Shown piece after piece: positions 43,312 to 53,507 of a stretch of DNA of 55,595 bases; within the stretch, counting starts at the first letter, position 1; each line of letters opens with the position of its first letter. The notes under the pieces are model-generated. The model searched no databases and was not told the DNA's origin. It worked only from the letters and a program-made list of their open reading frames with translations. Source of the stretch: a bacterium D16-51 (lineage in GTDB: Bacteria; Bacillota; Clostridia; Lachnospirales; Lachnospiraceae); assembly GCA_003612285.1 (NCBI GenBank), contig RAYE01000039.1:1-55595 (forward strand). Reading direction: 5' to 3'. The position numbers were made by a program, and so were the translations under genes.

Positions 43312-46300
43312 ATGGCTGCAAAGTACCAGCTTATTACGGAGCTGTACCGCCGCACGGGGATGGCGGTCGCAAAGAACCCGCAGGCTTGGCAGGGCTTTTT
43401 ATCCTCTGCCTGCCATAATTACAAGTGCCGCTTTGACGAGCAGCTCTTGATTTACGCCCAACGCCCCGACGCAACCGCCGTAGCCGAGATTGGCACATGG
43501 AACAAGCTCTTTAAGCGTTGGGTGAACAAGGACAGCAGGGGGATTGCGGTCTTTGACCCGAAAGGGCGCAGGAACACGCTGAAATACTATTTTGACGTTT
43601 CCGACACCCATGAGGGCTACTATGGCAGCCGAGCCGTCCCGATATGGCAGATGGATAAGCGGTACGAGCAGCCCGTCATGGAACGGCTTGCGGACAGGTT
43701 CGGCGGTACGGAGGGCGGCGGTTTTGCCACGTTTTTAATAGGGACGGCGGAGAACGCCGTGGAGGACAACTTGCCCGATTATCTCGCACAGCTAAAGGGC
43801 TGCACGAAAGACAGCTTTTTGGAGGAACTGGACGACTATAATATAGAAGTGATTTACAAGCGACTTGCCGCAAACAGCGTCGCCTATATGCTGTTAAGCC
43901 GCTGCGGTCTGGATGCAGACGGGTATTTTGAGCATGAGGACTTTGCGGAGATTACAAATTTCAACACGCCCCAGACGCTGAACGCCATCGGCATCGCCAC
44001 GAGCGATATTTCCGAGATGGCATTGCGGGAAATCTCGGCGGCAGTCCGAAATGTGCAAATCGAAGCGAAGCGGCAAAACCGCACATTTGCAAGGAATATC
44101 ACAAGCCGGTATGATAAAGGCAGGAAACAACCCGAAAGGAGTGAAGATAATGGGCGAAATCACTTACACGAAGCAGGAGGACTACCTTATACCCGACCTG
44201 ACATTACCGACAGAGCCAGAGCTTCCGCTTGGCAGGTACGCTTTGATGCACAGGGATTATCTGGAAAACCACAAGAGGGTGACGTACCTCAACCTGCTGA
44301 CAGCGGGCAGGCTGAACGAACACTTATACCAGACCGAGCAGACGGCGTTGCAGAGGTTGGAACTTCTGATGAAGCAGTTAGCAGCCGAGCAGGGAGTGAC
44401 GGAGGAGCTGAAAGAGAAAGCCCCGATGCAGTGGCTCGGCATGATGAACAACATCCGCAGCCAAGCGGAGGAAGTGATACTGGAAGAACTGATTTACAAT
44501 TAGGAAGTTCAGAACCAGAGCCGCAGTCGGACGGCGGCAGGCAGGAAGAAAAAACAGATAAGGCACAGACCGCAGAGCCAGAGAAACAGACGGAAAATGA
44601 AAAAGGCAGCGTTGCCAACGAGGAAGAAGTTGCAGCCAATCTCCCGACCGTAGACGAACAGATTGAAAGGATAGCTGAAGCAGAGGACGAAAAAGCCTCT
44701 GCTTTTGCCGTTTCACAGGAGGATATTGATGCCGTCCTTATAAAAGGGAACAGCGTTGTGAACGGGAAATACCGCATTTACCACCAGTTCCAGAAGCAGG
44801 AAGATAAAAAGAAGAACATTGATTTTCTGAAAAGGGAATACGGCACGGGCGGCTTTTTCGTTGATTTTTCAGACGGCACGGAGGGGTATGTGTGGTACAG
44901 CGGCAAGGGCATCTCCATTGACCGTAGCGGCATTTCCACCGAACACGACCTTGTTTTGAGTTGGTCGAAAGCGGAAAAACGGCTGCGTGAACTGGTTAAG
45001 GATAACCGCTACCTCAATCCCAAAGAAAAAGACCACTATGCCGATTATCTGGAAAGTGTATCTGCCCCGCAGTATGAAATCGACACCCAGAGGAAACTGG
45101 CAAGGCAGCGTTTTATTGAGGAAAAAAGGGAGCTGCCCCCTGCGGACAAGCGGGACACGCTCGCCCTGCGGCTTTCTGACTTTATCCGTGACTTGGACGG
45201 CTATGAGAAAGATTTGTTGGGCGTGATTGGATGCGGGGATTTTGCGGATATGCCCGCCGACCTTATGGAACAGACATTGCAGCATCCCGACAACGTGCAG
45301 GAGATGTTAGACTTCCTCTCCCTTGTGCAGAAAAAGACGACCAGCGTTTACAGTCGCAGTAATGCGTGGCGTTTCTCACAGGAGCTTACGGAGTTGTACC
45401 CTCTCCGCTACCTCTACCACGAGGGCGACGTGGTGTATATCGGGGCGGACAAATATGAGGTCATTGCCTTTGATGAGAACGCCGTTTCCCTGCGAAATGC
45501 GGAGTTCCCGTTGTTCGGAAAGGAGTTCAGCCGAGCCGACTTTGAAGAAAAGCTAAAGGAGAACCCTGCAAATGACCATTTAAAAACGGTCATTACCGAG
45601 AGCCAGAAAACAGAAACACTTGCCGAGGAAAAGCCCGACAGCATCACACTCGCTATCGGATTTTCCGAGCATCCCGCCTTTTATGACAAGGAGCTGAACG
45701 ACCGATTTACGGATTTAAGTTTCGCTCTGGGAAATAAGCTGCTTGGCGTTCTGGATGAAAAACAGCATCGGGAAAGGGAGAATGAGGATAACCATGTCGG
45801 CTGGTATCACAAGACCGATTTTGAAATCCATGCTGTCATCGGCGGCGAGGAATTTAACTATGAGGGACGGTTTGACATCGGCGACGGCGAGGGGGATTTA
45901 ATCGCCCATATCCGAAATTTCTATGAATATTCCCTCTCCCCTGCTTGCCCGTTTATCCCAGAGTGGAAACGGCAGGGCGAAGATTACTACCGAGAGAAAA
46001 TGGAATCCCTGCGTCTGGGGCATGACGTGTTCATCCCGTTCTTGGAGCGGAACACCGAGCTGACCCCAGAGGACGAGAAGCGGCTTGGCGAGATAATGGC
46101 TACCGAGGAGGACTGGTTTCACAGGAGGAAAGAACCCACCGAGGAAGAACTTCTGGAACAGGCGAAAGGCTACATCGACGCATACTGCGATGCGGAGTTT
46201 GGGAGCGACGCCGAAGTGGACTATACGGATTTGTCCAACGTCAAGATTGCCTTTAAAAATACCGAGGACGGCTTGCACGGGATACAGGCATCCGTCAACC

Positions 46301-49300
46301 TCTTGCAGTACCGCATGGAAACGTATGTGGACGGCGTTCTTGCAGAATATACGCAGTACAGCGACCTTGCCGACCTTATCCAGAACGCACTTTCCAATCT
46401 GTACTATCACGATTTAGTGTCCTTGACGGAAGAACAGCTTGAGCCGTTCTATCGGGAGGGAAGCGCAAAGACTGATGGAACATTAGAGAAAGAAATTGTC
46501 CCAGATGCCACAGAGCAAATCCCCCACTACACGGTAGAGCAGACTTCCGACGCCTTTGCAGACCCGTTTATCATACGGAATAACGAAGCCCCAGAGGACA
46601 GTGCCGACCGATACTACGACGTAGGCGGCGTTTACCAGACCTTTGAAACCGAGGAAGAAGCGCAGGAATACGCCGACACCTTAAACAGTGCGGAGCATAT
46701 CACGGAACTTTTTGCGGCGAAAGATGCAGAGCGTGAGGGACGGCAGGGATTAGAGCCTGCCCCGACTGGAACAGATGGAATGCAGGATAATTCTGACCTT
46801 ATCGGCAAAGAGCTTATGATTGACAACCGCCGTTATCTCATCGAGAGCGTCGGAAAAATCAGCGGCGACGTTTCCATGCGTGACATCACGTTTCAGAACA
46901 ACGTAGGCTTCCCGATAAACCGTGTGGAGAAAGTCGGCTATGTCCGCAGGCTCTTGGAGCAGGCAGAAAAAGAAACACAGCCCGAAGAAAAATCAGAATC
47001 CCCCGCAGTGTCAACCACGGAAACCGTGGCGGAATACCCCGCCGTGGAGAATGGGCTTCCTTATGACATCGTGGTGGAGAAGATAAAATTTGACGAGCCA
47101 GAGCATGAGCAGCCGAGGAAAACACCCGTTTCGGCGAAACCGTCCATCCCTGCCCTCTCCGCTGAACGCCATAACTACCGCATTACCGATGATGCGTTAG
47201 GCGTTGGCGGCGCAAAAGAGAAGTTCCGCAACAACATGTCCGCAATCCGACTGCTCCACGAGCTTCAGATAGAAAACCGCCTTGCCACGCCCGAAGAACA
47301 GGAAACCCTTGCAAGGTATGTCGGGTGGGGCGGTCTGCCGATGGCGTTTGACAGCAACAATGCGGCTTGGGCAAATGAATATAAGGAATTGAAATCAGCA
47401 CTCTCCGATGAGGAATACCATGCCGCTATGGAATCCACGCTGACCGCTTTTTATACGCCGCCCGTCGTCATCAAGGCAATGTATGAAGCACTTGACCGTC
47501 TGGGATTTTCACAGGGGAATATCTTGGAGCCGTCCTGCGGCACGGGAAATTTCTTAGGATTGCTGCCCGACAGCATGGAAAAGTCAAAGCTGCATGGCAT
47601 CGAGATTGACCCGTTATCGGGCAGGATTGCGAAGCAGCTCTACCAGAAAGCCAGCATCGCCATTGAGGGGTTTGAGGAAACGAAGCTCCCAGACAACCAT
47701 TTTGACGTGGTGCTTGGCAACATCCCGTTCGGGGAGTTCAAAGTCAACGACAGCCGCTACAATGCCCAGAAGTTTTTAATCCACGACTATTTTATCGCAA
47801 AGGCACTGGATAAAGTACGGGCAGGAGGCGTTGTGATGTTCATCACCTCTAAGGGGACGATGGACAAGGCAAGCACAGAGGTGCGGAAATATATCGCACG
47901 GAGAGCCGAGCTTTTAGGTGCGGTAAGGCTTCCAGACAACACGTTTCGGGCAAACGCAGGCACGGAGGTCACGAGCGACATCCTTATTTTACAGAAACGT
48001 GACCGCATAATAGAGATAGAACCAGAGTGGGTACACCTCGACACCAATGAGGACGGCATTACGATGAACAGCTACTTTGTCCAGCATCCAGAAATGGTGC
48101 TTGGCGAGATGAGGATGGAAAGCACGAGGTTCGGCATGGACAGTGCCTGCAAAGCCTACCCCGATGTGCCGCTTGCGGGGCTTCTCCATGAAGCCATGCG
48201 GCGGATAGACGGTGAAATCCCAGAGATTGAAAATGAGGTTGACCGTATCTCTGACGGGCAGGAGAAATCCATCCCCGCTGACCCGAACGTGCGGAATTTC
48301 TCTTTTGCCCTTGTGGGAGGAAAGGTCTACTTCCGAGAGAATAACGAGATGACCCCTGCAAACGTGTCCATGACGGCGGAGAACCGCATCAAGGGGCTGC
48401 TGGAAATCCGTGACTGCGTGAGGAAGCTCATCCAGTACCAGACCGACGACTGCCCAGAGGAAATGATAAAGACCGAGCAGGAAAACCTAAACCGATTATA
48501 CGATGCCTTTACCAAAAAGTACGGCTTAATCAACAGCAGGGGGAACTACCTCGCTTTTGCGGCAGACGAGAGCTACTTCCTTTTATGCTCTTTGGAAGTG
48601 CTTGACGATGAGGGGAAATTCAAACGCAAGGCGGATATGTTCACGAAGCGGACGATAAAGCCCCACCGAGAAGTGACCTTTGTGGAAACCGCCAGCGAAG
48701 CCCTCGCCCTCTCCATCGGGGAGAAAGCCCGTGTTGATTTGGAGTATATGGCACGGCTTACTTGCAGGTCGAAGGAAGAAATCATCAAGGAATTGCAGGG
48801 CGTTATCTACAAAGTTCCATCTTCCGAGCCTGCAAGGTATGTGACCGCAGACGAGTATCTGTCGGGCAACGTGCGGGAGAAACTGAAAGTCGCAGAGATA
48901 GCGGCAAAGTCAGACCCAGAGCTTGCAGTCAATGTGGCGGCACTGGAAAAGGTCATCCCAAAGGATTTGCCTGCAAGCGAAATCTCCGTCCGTCTGGGTA
49001 CGACATGGATACCGCAGGAAGATATACAGCAGTTTATGATGGAGCTTTTAACGCCGTCAAGCTATGCGGCGGGCAGGCTGCAAGTACGCTACACGGCATA
49101 TAACGGCGACTGGTTCATCGAGAATAAGAGTTCCGACATTGGGAATGTCAAGGCGGACAGCACTTACGGCACGAAGCGGGCGAGCGCATACCGCATCATG
49201 GAGGACACCTTGAATCTCCGTGACACCCGCATCTTTGACTATGTTTATGACGAACACAACAACAAAAAGGCGGTGCTGAACCATAAGGAAACTACGGCGG

Positions 49301-51942
49301 CGCAGGCAAAGCAGGAGGTGATAAAGCAGGCGTTTCAGGACTGGATTTGGAAAGACCCAGAGCGGAGGAACAGGCTTGTACGCTACTACAATGACATATT
49401 TAATTCTATCCGACCCCGTGAATATGACGGAAGCCATATCACATTTGGCGGCATCAGCCCAGAAATCCAGCTAAGACCGCATCAAGTCAATGCGATTGCC
49501 CATATCCTATACGGCGGCAACACGCTCCTTGCACACAAGGTAGGTGCGGGCAAGACTTTTGAAATGGTCGCCGCAGCGCAGGAAAGCAAACGGTTAGGGC
49601 TATGCCAGAAATCCATGTTTGTCGTGCCGAACCACCTTGTCGGGCAGTGGGCATCCGAGTATTTAAGGCTCTATCCATCTGCCAATATTCTTGTGACGAC
49701 CAAGCGGGATTTTGAAACGGGAAACCGCAAGAAGTTCTGCGGCAGGATTGCGACGGGGGCTTACGATGCGGTGATTATCGGGCATAGCCAGTTCGAGAAA
49801 ATCCCCATCAGTGAGGAACGACAGAGGGAACAGCTCATGCGCCAGCTTGAAGATATAGAGATGGGGATAGACGACGTGCAGGCATCCCACGGGGAGCAGT
49901 TCACGGTCAAGCAGCTCATGAAAACGAGGAAAGCAATCAAGGCGAAGCTCAATAAACTGAACGACACCAAACGGAAAGACAGCGTGATAAACTTCGAGGA
50001 ACTGGGCATAGACAGGCTCTTTATAGATGAGAGCCATTTTTATAAGAACCTCTATTTATTTACCAAGATGCGGAACGTGGGCGGCATCGCCCAGACCGAA
50101 GCCCAGAAAAGCTCCGACCTCTTTATGAAATGCCGCTATCTGGATGAAATCACGGGCAACCGTGGCGTGGTTTTTGCAACGGGGACGCCCATCAGTAACT
50201 CGATGGTCGAGATGTATTCCGTGCAGAGGTACTTGCAGTATGACACCCTCGCAAGGAACGGATTGCAGCATTTTGACAGTTGGGCTTCCACGTTCGGCGA
50301 AACGGTTACGGCTCTGGAACTCGCCCCAGAGGGGACAAATTACCGAGCCAAGACGAGGTTTGCGAAGTTCTACAACCTGCCAGAACTGATGCAGATGTTC
50401 CGTGAGGTTGCGGACATCCAGACCGCCGATATGCTAAAGCTGCCCGTGCCAAAGGTCAATTACCACAACGTCAAGACAAAGCCGAGCCAAATCCAGACGG
50501 AAATGGTGGCGGGGCTTGCGAAGCGGGCAGAGAAAATCCGAGCCAAACTGGTAAAGCCACAAACAGATAATATGCTCAAAGTGACAAACGACGGGCGACA
50601 GCTTGCCCTAGACCAGAGATTGATTGACCCGATGCTGCCCGACGACCCGAACAGCAAAGTCAACGCCTGCGTGGAAAATATGTACCGCATCTGGGAGGGA
50701 CACGCCGACACAAAGGCGGCACAATTATTGTTCTGCGACCTCAGCACACCGAAAAATGACGGCATGTTCAACGTCTACGACGACATGAGGGAAAAGTTGA
50801 TACGGCGTGGCATCCCTGCGGAGCAGGTGCGTTTCATCCATGAAGCGAATACCGATGCACAGAAAAAGGAGCTGTTCGCAAAGGTAAGGAGCGGCGAGGT
50901 GCGTGTATTGTTTGGCTCTACCCAGAAGATGGGCGCAGGTACAAATGTGCAGGACAGATTAATTGCCATTCACAATCTTGATTGTCCGTGGAAACCCTCG
51001 TGCTTGGAACAACGCCAAGGTCGTCTGGAACGTCAGGGAAATATGTTCCCAGAGGTTGAAGTCTACCGCTATGTGACGGAACAAACCTTTGATGCGTACC
51101 TCTACCAGCTCGTCGAGGGGAAGCAGAAATTCATCTCCCAGATAATGACGAGCAAAAGCCCCGTGCGTTCTGCCGAGGACGTGGATGAGGTTGCCCTCTC
51201 TTTTGCGGAGGTGAAAATGCTTGCCACGGGCGACGAACGCTTTAAGGAAAAAATGGACTTGGATATGCAGGTGGCAAAGCTGAAAGTCTTGAAACAGAGC
51301 TATCTTTCCGAGCATTACGACCTTGAGGACAGGATACTGAAGCACTACCCGCAGGAGATTAAGGAGTATGAGGAACGCATTATAGGCTACGGAAACGATG
51401 CGGGGATTGCCAGCCAGCATATGCCGCAGGGTGAGGAGAAGTTCTGCCCGATGACCTTAAACGGCGTGACCTACAAAGAAAAAGCGGACGCAGGCGGGAT
51501 GCTGCTTGCCATCTGCAAGGAAAACCCGCTGTCACAGCCGATACAAATCGGCAGCTACCGTGGCTTTCAGATGGAGGTTTTCTATGATACCGTTAATGCC
51601 CACTACTGCTTAAATTTATGCGGAATGAGAAAATACAAAGTGGATTTAGGAACGGATGCCCTCGGCAATTTGACGAGAATTGAGAATGAGATTGCCAAAA
51701 TCCCTGCAAGATTGGAAGCCGCCAAGACCAGAAAGGAGGAAACCATCGCACAGCTTGAAACCGCAAAAGAGGAAGTGAAGAAGCAGTTTGCCTTTGAAAA
51801 TGAACTGAAAGAAAAGACGGAGTGGCTGAACGCCCTCAATATCGAATTGAATCTGAATGAAAAAGACAACGCCGTGATTGATGATGAGCCAGAGCAGAAC
51901 AACGAACAGCCAGAGAAAAAAAGTGTGGATAGGGAGCGTTAA
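43312..51942 (+). CDS. giant methylase-like/SNF2 helicase element protein (LtrC-like)
   Basis: The ATG at 43312 follows AAGGAGGTGTGAGCCT; the product is 2876 residues. Order: an ArdC-like N-terminal domain (NYKCRFDEQLLIYAQRPDAT), a low-complexity linker (about 280-450), several ligand or substrate domains (YIGADKYEVIAFDENAVSLR), a methylase-like domain (about 1300-1500) with SAM motif LEPSCGTGNFLG but a changed GNIPFGEF in place of NPPY, and an SNF2 helicase with HKVGAGKTFEM, FIDESHFYKN and QRQGRLERQGN. Such proteins are thought to handle the transferred strand or evade restriction; this is not proven. A full tnpV gene is nested in the linker. Confidence 0.93.
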   Translation: MAAKYQLITELYRRTGMAVAKNPQAWQGFLSSACHNYKCRFDEQLLIYAQRPDATAVAEIGTWNKLFKRWVNKDSRGIAVFDPKGRRNTLKYYFDVSDTHEGYYGSRAVPIWQMDKRYEQPVMERLADRFGGTEGGGFATFLIGTAENAVEDNLPDYLAQLKGCTKDSFLEELDDYNIEVIYKRLAANSVAYMLLSRCGLDADGYFEHEDFAEITNFNTPQTLNAIGIATSDISEMALREISAAVRNVQIEAKRQNRTFARNITSRYDKGRKQPERSEDNGRNHLHEAGGLPYTRPDITDRARASAWQVRFDAQGLSGKPQEGDVPQPADSGQAERTLIPDRADGVAEVGTSDEAVSSRAGSDGGAERESPDAVARHDEQHPQPSGGSDTGRTDLQLGSSEPEPQSDGGRQEEKTDKAQTAEPEKQTENEKGSVANEEEVAANLPTVDEQIERIAEAEDEKASAFAVSQEDIDAVLIKGNSVVNGKYRIYHQFQKQEDKKKNIDFLKREYGTGGFFVDFSDGTEGYVWYSGKGISIDRSGISTEHDLVLSWSKAEKRLRELVKDNRYLNPKEKDHYADYLESVSAPQYEIDTQRKLARQRFIEEKRELPPADKRDTLALRLSDFIRDLDGYEKDLLGVIGCGDFADMPADLMEQTLQHPDNVQEMLDFLSLVQKKTTSVYSRSNAWRFSQELTELYPLRYLYHEGDVVYIGADKYEVIAFDENAVSLRNAEFPLFGKEFSRADFEEKLKENPANDHLKTVITESQKTETLAEEKPDSITLAIGFSEHPAFYDKELNDRFTDLSFALGNKLLGVLDEKQHRERENEDNHVGWYHKTDFEIHAVIGGEEFNYEGRFDIGDGEGDLIAHIRNFYEYSLSPACPFIPEWKRQGEDYYREKMESLRLGHDVFIPFLERNTELTPEDEKRLGEIMATEEDWFHRRKEPTEEELLEQAKGYIDAYCDAEFGSDAEVDYTDLSNVKIAFKNTEDGLHGIQASVNLLQYRMETYVDGVLAEYTQYSDLADLIQNALSNLYYHDLVSLTEEQLEPFYREGSAKTDGTLEKEIVPDATEQIPHYTVEQTSDAFADPFIIRNNEAPEDSADRYYDVGGVYQTFETEEEAQEYADTLNSAEHITELFAAKDAEREGRQGLEPAPTGTDGMQDNSDLIGKELMIDNRRYLIESVGKISGDVSMRDITFQNNVGFPINRVEKVGYVRRLLEQAEKETQPEEKSESPAVSTTETVAEYPAVENGLPYDIVVEKIKFDEPEHEQPRKTPVSAKPSIPALSAERHNYRITDDALGVGGAKEKFRNNMSAIRLLHELQIENRLATPEEQETLARYVGWGGLPMAFDSNNAAWANEYKELKSALSDEEYHAAMESTLTAFYTPPVVIKAMYEALDRLGFSQGNILEPSCGTGNFLGLLPDSMEKSKLHGIEIDPLSGRIAKQLYQKASIAIEGFEETKLPDNHFDVVLGNIPFGEFKVNDSRYNAQKFLIHDYFIAKALDKVRAGGVVMFITSKGTMDKASTEVRKYIARRAELLGAVRLPDNTFRANAGTEVTSDILILQKRDRIIEIEPEWVHLDTNEDGITMNSYFVQHPEMVLGEMRMESTRFGMDSACKAYPDVPLAGLLHEAMRRIDGEIPEIENEVDRISDGQEKSIPADPNVRNFSFALVGGKVYFRENNEMTPANVSMTAENRIKGLLEIRDCVRKLIQYQTDDCPEEMIKTEQENLNRLYDAFTKKYGLINSRGNYLAFAADESYFLLCSLEVLDDEGKFKRKADMFTKRTIKPHREVTFVETASEALALSIGEKARVDLEYMARLTCRSKEEIIKELQGVIYKVPSSEPARYVTADEYLSGNVREKLKVAEIAAKSDPELAVNVAALEKVIPKDLPASEISVRLGTTWIPQEDIQQFMMELLTPSSYAAGRLQVRYTAYNGDWFIENKSSDIGNVKADSTYGTKRASAYRIMEDTLNLRDTRIFDYVYDEHNNKKAVLNHKETTAAQAKQEVIKQAFQDWIWKDPERRNRLVRYYNDIFNSIRPREYDGSHITFGGISPEIQLRPHQVNAIAHILYGGNTLLAHKVGAGKTFEMVAAAQESKRLGLCQKSMFVVPNHLVGQWASEYLRLYPSANILVTTKRDFETGNRKKFCGRIATGAYDAVIIGHSQFEKIPISEERQREQLMRQLEDIEMGIDDVQASHGEQFTVKQLMKTRKAIKAKLNKLNDTKRKDSVINFEELGIDRLFIDESHFYKNLYLFTKMRNVGGIAQTEAQKSSDLFMKCRYLDEITGNRGVVFATGTPISNSMVEMYSVQRYLQYDTLARNGLQHFDSWASTFGETVTALELAPEGTNYRAKTRFAKFYNLPELMQMFREVADIQTADMLKLPVPKVNYHNVKTKPSQIQTEMVAGLAKRAEKIRAKLVKPQTDNMLKVTNDGRQLALDQRLIDPMLPDDPNSKVNACVENMYRIWEGHADTKAAQLLFCDLSTPKNDGMFNVYDDMREKLIRRGIPAEQVRFIHEANTDAQKKELFAKVRSGEVRVLFGSTQKMGAGTNVQDRLIAIHNLDCPWKPSCLEQRQGRLERQGNMFPEVEVYRYVTEQTFDAYLYQLVEGKQKFISQIMTSKSPVRSAEDVDEVALSFAEVKMLATGDERFKEKMDLDMQVAKLKVLKQSYLSEHYDLEDRILKHYPQEIKEYEERIIGYGNDAGIASQHMPQGEEKFCPMTLNGVTYKEKADAGGMLLAICKENPLSQPIQIGSYRGFQMEVFYDTVNAHYCLNLCGMRKYKVDLGTDALGNLTRIENEIAKIPARLEAAKTRKEETIAQLETAKEEVKKQFAFENELKEKTEWLNALNIELNLNEKDNAVIDDEPEQNNEQPEKKSVDRER
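44150..44503 (+). CDS. tnpV: TnpV family protein nested out of frame in the helicase gene
   Basis: The 117-residue frame (EITYTKQEDYLIPDLTLPTE, YLNLLTAGRLNEHLY, LLMKQLAAEQGVTEELKEKA, MQWLGMMNNIRSQAEE) is a full-length member of the transposon-encoded TnpV family. AAAGGAG lies 8 bases before the ATG. It is in the +1 frame relative to the helicase and lies wholly inside it, where the helicase frame encodes only a low-complexity linker. The two products share 354 bases. TnpV proteins have no proven function. Confidence 0.85.
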   Translation: MGEITYTKQEDYLIPDLTLPTEPELPLGRYALMHRDYLENHKRVTYLNLLTAGRLNEHLYQTEQTALQRLELLMKQLAAEQGVTEELKEKAPMQWLGMMNNIRSQAEEVILEELIYN

Positions 51943-52020
51943 ATCCAGTTTGCACATTTGTACTGCTGATTTTGGGGTATTATAATAAGGACGATTAGAA
52001 AAAATCGGAGGTGAGGAGGA

Positions 52021-52350
52021 ATGTCTGATGCGTTCAGATTTGAAACTTTTGTAGATGCCCACAGCAATGTCTTTAATGAATACCTCGGCTCTGTCGTGGC
52101 AAAGCTGTCCAGAGAAAACGAGGAATACCGTGCCATAAGAGCCGAGATTGAGGGATTGTATGAGAAATATCCGAAAGTCTTAGGCGTGTTTGACACGGAA
52201 ACGGCGGAGGAACTGACCGAGGAAGAATGTGCCGCACTGATTAAAGTGATGGAGCTTAGGAATAAACTTACGGACATGGAGATGCAGTCGGTCTACTTCC
52301 GTGGCTGCTATGACAGCGTGGGGTATCTGAAAAAGGCAGGGATTTTATAA
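52021..52350 (+). CDS. DUF6664-like element protein
   Basis: The 109-residue acidic, helical protein (FRFETFVDAHSNVFNEYLGS, TAEELTEEECAALIKVMELR) is a regular companion of the giant helicase in these elements. GGAGGTGAGGAGG precedes the ATG. A terminator at 52369 ends this block, and the AT-rich cargo starts after it. The function is unknown. Confidence 0.8.
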   Translation: MSDAFRFETFVDAHSNVFNEYLGSVVAKLSRENEEYRAIRAEIEGLYEKYPKVLGVFDTETAEELTEEECAALIKVMELRNKLTDMEMQSVYFRGCYDSVGYLKKAGIL

Positions 52351-52368
52351 CGGACTGACCGAGGGAAA

Positions 52369-52403
52369 GGCGGTGTCGGCGTGAGTGCTGATGCCGTCTT
52401 TTT
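52369..52403 (+). terminator. terminator closing the GC-rich element block
   Basis: GGCGGTGTCGGC-GTGAGT-GCTGATGCCGTC followed by five T. The base composition drops sharply right after it. Confidence 0.88.
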
Positions 52404-52456
52404 ACTAGGAACCATAGACAGAGGATTAGTGCAAAAACTAAATTGGATTATATAAA

Positions 52457-52485
52457 TTGAAAAAATCTAAAGCATAGGATATAAT
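52457..52485 (+). promoter_or_regulatory. strong promoter of the two-gene cargo
   Basis: TTGAAA, 17 bases, TATAAT, 53 bases before the ATG of the TIR-like gene. Confidence 0.82.
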
Positions 52486-52538
52486 AAAATAAGTAATCTA
52501 TCGCTATACATAAAGGATGTTTTAAGGGAGAATTTTTA

Positions 52539-53393
52539 ATGAATAAAGCTGAAATAAGGAAAATAAAAAAGGGAATAGAGTTGTTAGAGCTAGTGTTGGG
52601 TGGTTTAAACAGGAATGATAGGGAAGTACTTAATAATTTAAGAAGAGATTCTTTTCATCATATTTTTTTTAATGGAAATAGGCTTGACGAGTTATTTTTG
52701 ACAATTATACCAACAGAAGAAATAGAGATAATTGCACGTATGTTGTTAATAATTAAAAGTGCTTATGGAGATGGTAGTACTGGAATACAGTCTAATTATG
52801 GTACAGTATCAAAGAGGGAATTAAGAGAAATACTTGAAATATTTCTGGGACATTTGAAGTCAGCATTAGTTCAATTTGGATTCAATATTTTTTATTCATG
52901 GCAGACAGATTTGCCCAGTAAAACAAATCGAAATTTTATCCAATCTTCATTAGAAAAAGCAATTAAGTCTGCTAGTATTAAATCACAATTGCCACTTCAG
53001 TTGGATAAAGATACTATAAACAGAGAAGGTTCACCAGATATTGTACAAACAATTCTCGAAAAAATTGATGAATGCTTATTATTTGTTGCTGATATTTCTA
53101 TTACAAGTGAACATGATTCTTACAATAAAGCAAAACGTTATTCGCCAAATTCTAATGTTTTGTACGAATTAGGATACGCACATGGAGTATTGGGAGAAAG
53201 TAATATTATAATGATATTTAATGAAGCAACGGGAAAGATAGAAGATTTACCATTTGATATACGTGGTCGAAGAATTATGAAATATTTTCTTAATGAAGAA
53301 ACTTTTGAAGATGAAAAAGCAGAAACAAAAAAGCAATTAACATGTCATTTAGAACATGCACTTATTCACGCTGTTAATTTTAATTTGATATAG
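52539..53393 (+). CDS. TIR/deoxyribosyltransferase-like putative defence effector
   Basis: The 284-residue protein has a helical N-terminal part (1-110) and a C-terminal nucleotide-handling domain (about 113-260). Its pattern is FNIFYSWQTDLPSKTNRNFI, then GSPDIVQTILEKIDECLLFVADIS, then SPNSNVLYELGYAHG with Glu210 and a final LPFDIRGRRIM. This strand-helix order with a late ELGYA Glu is shared by TIR NADases and nucleoside deoxyribosyltransferases, so an NAD-degrading or nucleotide-cleaving role is a reasonable guess. It is AT-rich compared with the element. AAGGGAG precedes the ATG. The ATPase gene follows 114 bases later on the same strand. Confidence 0.8.
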   Translation: MNKAEIRKIKKGIELLELVLGGLNRNDREVLNNLRRDSFHHIFFNGNRLDELFLTIIPTEEIEIIARMLLIIKSAYGDGSTGIQSNYGTVSKRELREILEIFLGHLKSALVQFGFNIFYSWQTDLPSKTNRNFIQSSLEKAIKSASIKSQLPLQLDKDTINREGSPDIVQTILEKIDECLLFVADISITSEHDSYNKAKRYSPNSNVLYELGYAHGVLGESNIIMIFNEATGKIEDLPFDIRGRRIMKYFLNEETFEDEKAETKKQLTCHLEHALIHAVNFNLI

Positions 53394-53507
53394 TTTATTA
53401 CAAGAAAGTTGTATGATTTTATAATTCGTTAAAAACAAGGATATTATTTTGTAGGATGACAGAAATAGTTAATGTTAGACACATAAGAATGAAAGGAAGT
53501 AGTTAGA

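Noticed and set aside
44289-44777. 162-residue minus-strand ORF opposite the helicase linker
   Set aside because: Ser/Ala-rich shadow of the dual-coded linker; no ribosome site. The plus-strand tnpV frame is the one that matches a family.
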